In this document: positions 60,710 to 64,000 of the stretch, one piece after another | Layout of the letters: every line of letters begins with the position of its first letter | How positions within the stretch are numbered: the first letter of the stretch is position 1 | Source of the DNA: Verrucomicrobiota bacterium | GTDB lineage: Bacteria > Verrucomicrobiota > Verrucomicrobiia > Opitutales > Opitutaceae | NCBI GenBank assembly: GCA_023391285.1 | Contig: JAEWBF010000048.1 | Coordinates: 1-64,000 of the forward strand | DNA length: 64,000 bases | Reading direction: 5' to 3' | The notes under the pieces: model-generated | What the model saw: only the letters and a program-made list of their open reading frames with translations | Databases searched by the model: none | What the model was told of the DNA's origin: nothing | Translations under genes and position numbers: made by a program

Positions 60710-62485
60710 ATGCCCCTGAAACTCACACGTCGTCAGTATGCGGAAATGTTTGGTCCCACGGTCGGCGACCAGGTGCGGCTCGCGGACACGGACCTTTTCG
60801 TGCAGGTCGAGCGCGATCTGATTGCGGAAGGCGGCGGTTATGGGAACGAGATCAAGTTCGGCGGAGGAAAGGTGATTCGCGATGGGATGGGGCAGTCGTC
60901 GACGGCGACGGATGCGGAGTCGCTCGATCTGGTGATCACGAATGCGCTGATTCTCGATCCGATTCTCGGTATCACAAAAGCGGATATCGGAGTGAAACAC
61001 GGGCGGATCGTGGGCATCGGACATGCCGGAAATCCGGGGATTCAGAATGGGCTGGGTTCGGTTTATCCCGATCCGGAGACGAAGAAGAAAAATCCGATGA
61101 TTGTCGGCGCGTGCACGGAGGTGATCGCGGGCGAAGGGTGCATCGTGACGGCGGGCGGGATCGATACGCACATTCATTTTATTTGTCCGCAGCAGATCGA
61201 TGAAGCGATCAGCTCGGGGCTGACGACGATGTTGGGCGGCGGAACCGGGCCGGCGCATGGCACGCTCGCAACGACCTGCACGCCGGGCGCGTGGAATATC
61301 CATCGCATGCTCGAGGCGGCGGAGGCGTATCCGATGAATCTGGGTTTTCTGGGGAAGGGGAATTGTTCGACGCCGCAGCCATTGCGCGAGCAGGTGCTGG
61401 CGGGGGCGATCGGGTTGAAGTTGCATGAAGACTGGGGCACGACGCCGGCGGCGATCGACACGTGTTTGGGTGTGGCGGACGAGTTGGACGTCCAAGTGGC
61501 GATTCACACGGACACGTTGAACGAGTCGGGTTTTGTCGATGACACGATTCGGGCGTTCAAAGGGCGCGCGATTCACACGTATCATTCCGAAGGCGCGGGT
61601 GGCGGCCATGCGCCGGATATCATTCGCGTGTGCGGCGAGGCGAATGTGCTGCCCTCGTCGACGAATCCGACGCGTCCTTTCACAGTGAATACGATCGATG
61701 AGCACCTGGACATGCTGATGGTGTGTCATCATCTCGACGCGAAGATTCCGGAAGACGTGGCGTTCGCGGAGTCCCGGATCCGTCCGGAGACGATTGCGGC
61801 GGAGGATCGGCTGCACGATCTCGGCGCGATTTCGATGATGTCGTCGGATTCGCAGGCGATGGGCCGGATTGGTGAAGTGATCTGCCGGACGTGGCAGACG
61901 GCGCACAAGATGAAGACGCAGTTCGGCAAGCTGACGGGAGAGGTCGGCGCGCATGAAGCGGCCGACAATTTCCGGGTGCTGCGCTATCTCGCGAAATACA
62001 CGATCAACCCGGCGATCACTCATGGGATCTCGCATGCGGTGGGATCGCTGGAAGTGGGGAAGTTGGCGGACATCGTGATCTTCAAGCCGTCGCTTTTCGG
62101 GGTGAAACCGGAGCTGATTTTGAAGGGCGGTTTCATCGCGTGGGCGAACATGGGCGATCCGAATGCGTCGATTCCGACGCCGCAGCCGACCTTTTACCGG
62201 CCGCAGTGGGGCGCGTCGGGTAAGGCGATCGGACGGACGTCGCTGACGTTCGTGAGTGAGGCGTCGTTGAGCAGCGGGACGGGGCCGGGGCAGTTGGGAT
62301 TGTCGCGGAAACTGGAAGCAGTGAAGCGCACGCGTAAAATCGGGAAGCGCGACATGGTGTGGAACGACGCGATGCCGAAGATCGAGGTGGATCCGGAGAC
62401 TTATACGGTGAAGGCGGACGGAGAGCATCTCACCTGCGAGCCGGCGAAAGTGCTGCCGTTGGCGCAGCGGTATTTTTTGTTCTAG
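60710..62485 (+). CDS. ureC: Urease alpha (catalytic) subunit
   Basis: 591 aa, the nickel-containing subunit. Ligands all present: His-x-His in GGIDTHIHF, carbamylated Lys in GLKLHEDWG, His in IHTDTLNESG, the mobile-flap His in TIDEHLDMLMVCHHLD and Asp in SSDSQAMGRIGE. A roughly 12-residue insertion (GLGSVYPDPETKKKNPM, about 108-124) and some other extra residues make it longer than the usual 567-572 aa, lying outside the active site. Ends in QRYFLF as expected. Confidence 0.98.
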   Translation: MPLKLTRRQYAEMFGPTVGDQVRLADTDLFVQVERDLIAEGGGYGNEIKFGGGKVIRDGMGQSSTATDAESLDLVITNALILDPILGITKADIGVKHGRIVGIGHAGNPGIQNGLGSVYPDPETKKKNPMIVGACTEVIAGEGCIVTAGGIDTHIHFICPQQIDEAISSGLTTMLGGGTGPAHGTLATTCTPGAWNIHRMLEAAEAYPMNLGFLGKGNCSTPQPLREQVLAGAIGLKLHEDWGTTPAAIDTCLGVADELDVQVAIHTDTLNESGFVDDTIRAFKGRAIHTYHSEGAGGGHAPDIIRVCGEANVLPSSTNPTRPFTVNTIDEHLDMLMVCHHLDAKIPEDVAFAESRIRPETIAAEDRLHDLGAISMMSSDSQAMGRIGEVICRTWQTAHKMKTQFGKLTGEVGAHEAADNFRVLRYLAKYTINPAITHGISHAVGSLEVGKLADIVIFKPSLFGVKPELILKGGFIAWANMGDPNASIPTPQPTFYRPQWGASGKAIGRTSLTFVSEASLSSGTGPGQLGLSRKLEAVKRTRKIGKRDMVWNDAMPKIEVDPETYTVKADGEHLTCEPAKVLPLAQRYFLF

Positions 62486-62491
62486 GATTTT

Positions 62492-62563
62492 TTGAGCCAC
62501 AGAGACGTCGAGGCACAGAGAAGAAGTGGTTTTCTCCGTGCGTCTGTGTCTCTGTGGTTCTCC
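62492..62563. repeat. CAC-repeat inverted element, ureC-ureE junction
   Basis: Left arm 62496-62522, right arm 62532-62559, of the CACAGAGA family. Eleven nucleotides of C/T-rich sequence separate it from the ureE ATG. Confidence 0.9.
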
Positions 62564-62570
62564 TCTTTCG

Positions 62571-63032
62571 ATGCATTTGGTTCACGGCCCTGTCTCGGAT
62601 CCTGACGTGTTACGGCGAGCGATTTCGCTCGAGGTGGAGCGGATCACGCTGGCGAAACGGGTTTGGCGCGGAGTCGCGGCGGATGGGACGGAGTTCGGTT
62701 TCGAACTGGATCGGCCGCTGAAGCATGGGGAGACGTTTTTTCAGACGGCGGAGGCGCGGTATGTGATCGCGCAAAAGGAGGAGCGGGTGGTGGAAGTGGC
62801 GCTGGAGATTGCGCCTTCGGCGGCGGCGGGGATTGGATGGGCGGTCGGGAATTTGCATTTGGAATTGCAGGCGGAGGTGGGGCGATTGCTGGCACCGGAT
62901 GAACCGGCGGTGCGGAAACTTTTCGAGCGGTTGAATGTGCCGTATCGGGAGACGACGGCGGTGTTTCGGCCGGGGCGGTTTGTGAGAGGGGAGAAGGCGA
63001 CGCATGAGCTGGGACCGAGTCACAAGCATTGA
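62571..63032 (+). CDS. ureE: Urease accessory protein UreE
   Basis: 153 aa nickel metallochaperone. N-terminal beta domain (LAKRVWRGVAADGTEFGFELDRPLKHGETFF) and C-terminal metal-binding domain (GWAVGNLHLELQ, with the conserved G-N-x-H) as in UreE; the tail has only HELGPSHKH instead of a long His-rich run. ATG 62571 begins the fold. The last 29 nt overlap ureF. Confidence 0.9.
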   Translation: MHLVHGPVSDPDVLRRAISLEVERITLAKRVWRGVAADGTEFGFELDRPLKHGETFFQTAEARYVIAQKEERVVEVALEIAPSAAAGIGWAVGNLHLELQAEVGRLLAPDEPAVRKLFERLNVPYRETTAVFRPGRFVRGEKATHELGPSHKH

Positions 63033-63744
63033 CGAGCGCGGTGGGGGCACCGCGCCTCCATCGGCCTGGATCTGTGCGCTGTTGCAGGCGGGGGACTCGT
63101 TTTATCCGACGGGGAGTTATGCGCACTCGTTTGGGTTGGAAGGATTGGTGCAGGAAGGCGTCGTGCGAGATCGGGCGACGCTGCGCGAGTTTCTGTTTCA
63201 GGCGGTGCTGCCGGCATTGAAACACATGGAGCTGCCGATTGCGGTGCAGGCGTGGGAGGCGCTCGGCGCGCGAGATTGGAAGCGGGTGGGCGAGATTTGC
63301 GTGTTGGCGTCGGCGTTGAAGACCTCGCGGGAGGCGCGGCTGGCGTCGGAAAACATTGGTCGGCAACGGGCGGAATTGGTGGTGGCGTTGCGCGGAGATG
63401 AAGGCGCGAAAGAGTATCTCGCGCGGGCGAAGGAGGACGGCTGGCCGTTTTCGGCGTCGGTGTCGGCGGCGCTGGAAGGACTCGCGGTGCGGGCGCCGCG
63501 CGAGGCGGTGTTGGCGGGTGTGATGTATTCGACCGTTGCGGCGATTGTGTCGGCGGCGATGAAGCTTTTGCGGCTGGGGCAGAATGCGAGTCAGACCTTG
63601 TTGACGGAGGTGCTGGGCGAGGCGCCGGCGGTGATCGCGGCGGCGGAACGGGTGCCGCTCGGGGAGATCGGCTGGTTCAATCCATGGCTCGACATCGCGG
63701 CGGCGCGGCACGAGACGGCGGACGGGCGGATGTTTATCTCGTGA
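63004..63744 (+). CDS. ureF: Urease accessory protein UreF with a repeat-encoded N-terminal insertion
   Basis: 246 aa all-helical partner of UreD/UreG in nickel loading. WICALLQAGDSFYPTGSYAHSFGLEGLVQEGVV is the UreF signature; SREARLASENIGRQ and RLGQNASQTLL continue the family. The 11 residues ERGGGTAPPSA before the signature are written by a 26-bp palindromic repeat, identical to an intergenic one at 1242-1267. Unlike its neighbours it has a good ribosome-binding site (GGGGAGAAGG inside ureE) and no inverted element upstream. Confidence 0.93.
   Translation: MSWDRVTSIDERGGGTAPPSAWICALLQAGDSFYPTGSYAHSFGLEGLVQEGVVRDRATLREFLFQAVLPALKHMELPIAVQAWEALGARDWKRVGEICVLASALKTSREARLASENIGRQRAELVVALRGDEGAKEYLARAKEDGWPFSASVSAALEGLAVRAPREAVLAGVMYSTVAAIVSAAMKLLRLGQNASQTLLTEVLGEAPAVIAAAERVPLGEIGWFNPWLDIAAARHETADGRMFIS
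63036..63061 (+). repeat. 26-bp palindromic repeat inside ureF
   Basis: Identical over 26 bp to 1242-1267. It encodes ERGGGTAPPS in UreF without disturbing the frame. Confidence 0.9.
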
Positions 63745-63752
63745 AAAATTAT

Positions 63753-63822
63753 TTCACCACAGAGACACGGAGGCACAGAGAGAACAGGCTTTCTCTGTGC
63801 GCTTCGTGTCTCTGTGGTTCAT
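63753..63822. repeat. CAC-repeat inverted element, ureF-ureG junction
   Basis: Left arm 63756-63784, right arm 63791-63819, units CACAGAGA, CACGGAGG, CACAGAGA. It ends 9 nt before the ureG ATG. Confidence 0.92.
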
Positions 63823-63828
63823 CTCCAC

Positions 63829-64000
63829 ATGAATCGACCTCCTAGGATTGGCATCGGCGGGCCGGTGGGCTCGGGCAAGACGATGCTTTGTTTGAAGCTC
63901 TGTCAGAAACTCCGCGAGCGCTACTCGATGGCGGTGGTGACGAACGATATCTACTGTTCGGAAGACGCGCAGTTTCTGGTCACGCAGAGCGCGTTGCCGG
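63829..64000 (+). CDS. ureG: Urease accessory GTPase UreG (partial, cut by window end)
   Basis: The first 57 residues are present. P-loop GIGGPVGSGKTMLCLKLCQKL and VVTNDIYCSEDAQFL are unmistakable for UreG, the GTPase that powers nickel insertion with UreE, UreF and UreD. The rest, and probably ureD, lie beyond the window. Confidence 0.96.
   Translation, partial: MNRPPRIGIGGPVGSGKTMLCLKLCQKLRERYSMAVVTNDIYCSEDAQFLVTQSALP

Overview
The window is GC-rich, protein-dense bacterial chromosome with no rRNA, tRNA, prophage or CRISPR array that I can see. It most resembles Verrucomicrobiota of the Opitutaceae type. That is an inference from three things: two very large secreted lamin-tail/CotH proteins ending in tandem beta domains of a kind I associate with that group, a long PurF, and dense short intergenic repeats. 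I could not run any search.

Layout. 1-10.2 kb: an LptF/LptG-type LPS-export permease, diacylglycerol kinase, the purine genes purL (minus) and purF-purM (plus) around a 310-bp divergent control region, and a CmoB-like methyltransferase. 10.2-17.2 kb: two tandem paralogous CotH proteins. 17.4-21.0 kb: a DbpA-type DEAD-box helicase, an HNH nuclease, and an ACT-domain regulator behind a structured leader with a perfect intrinsic terminator. 21-27.3 kb: a GAF histidine kinase, a LuxR-type response regulator and a giant propeller hybrid kinase. 27.5-30.8 kb: a tiny exported-looking peptide, a stand-alone YcaO-like protein and an exported M3 oligopeptidase. 30.8-41.1 kb: aldehyde dehydrogenase, GDP-fucose genes gmd-fcl, tatC, a membrane pseudokinase, prfB with its programmed frameshift, and an ATP-grasp-like protein. 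41.2-48.7 kb, minus strand: a small orphan protein, a structured RNA, a DUF3500 protein and a light-sensing operon bphO-bphP-response regulator-hybrid kinase, whose last gene carries a frameshift. 48.7-51.6 kb: sucC-sucD and an HTH protein. 51.6-64 kb: two outer-membrane barrels, the urea ABC transporter urtABCDE and urease genes ureABCEFG (ureG cut by the window end, ureD not seen).

The last block is one working unit: a porin lets solute through the outer membrane, UrtABCDE imports urea, UreABC hydrolyses it and UreEFG load nickel. A sigma-54-like site lies before the porin.

The most unusual feature is repeat structure. Seven of the nine gene junctions from urtB to ureG each hold one long imperfect inverted repeat whose arms are three 8-10-nt direct repeats starting CAC; the only two junctions without it are gene overlaps. 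Relatives of the element lie in at least six other intergenic gaps. A separate heptamer repeat (five units per array) is embedded in frame at four or five loops of PurL, always in the one orientation that has no stop codon in any frame.
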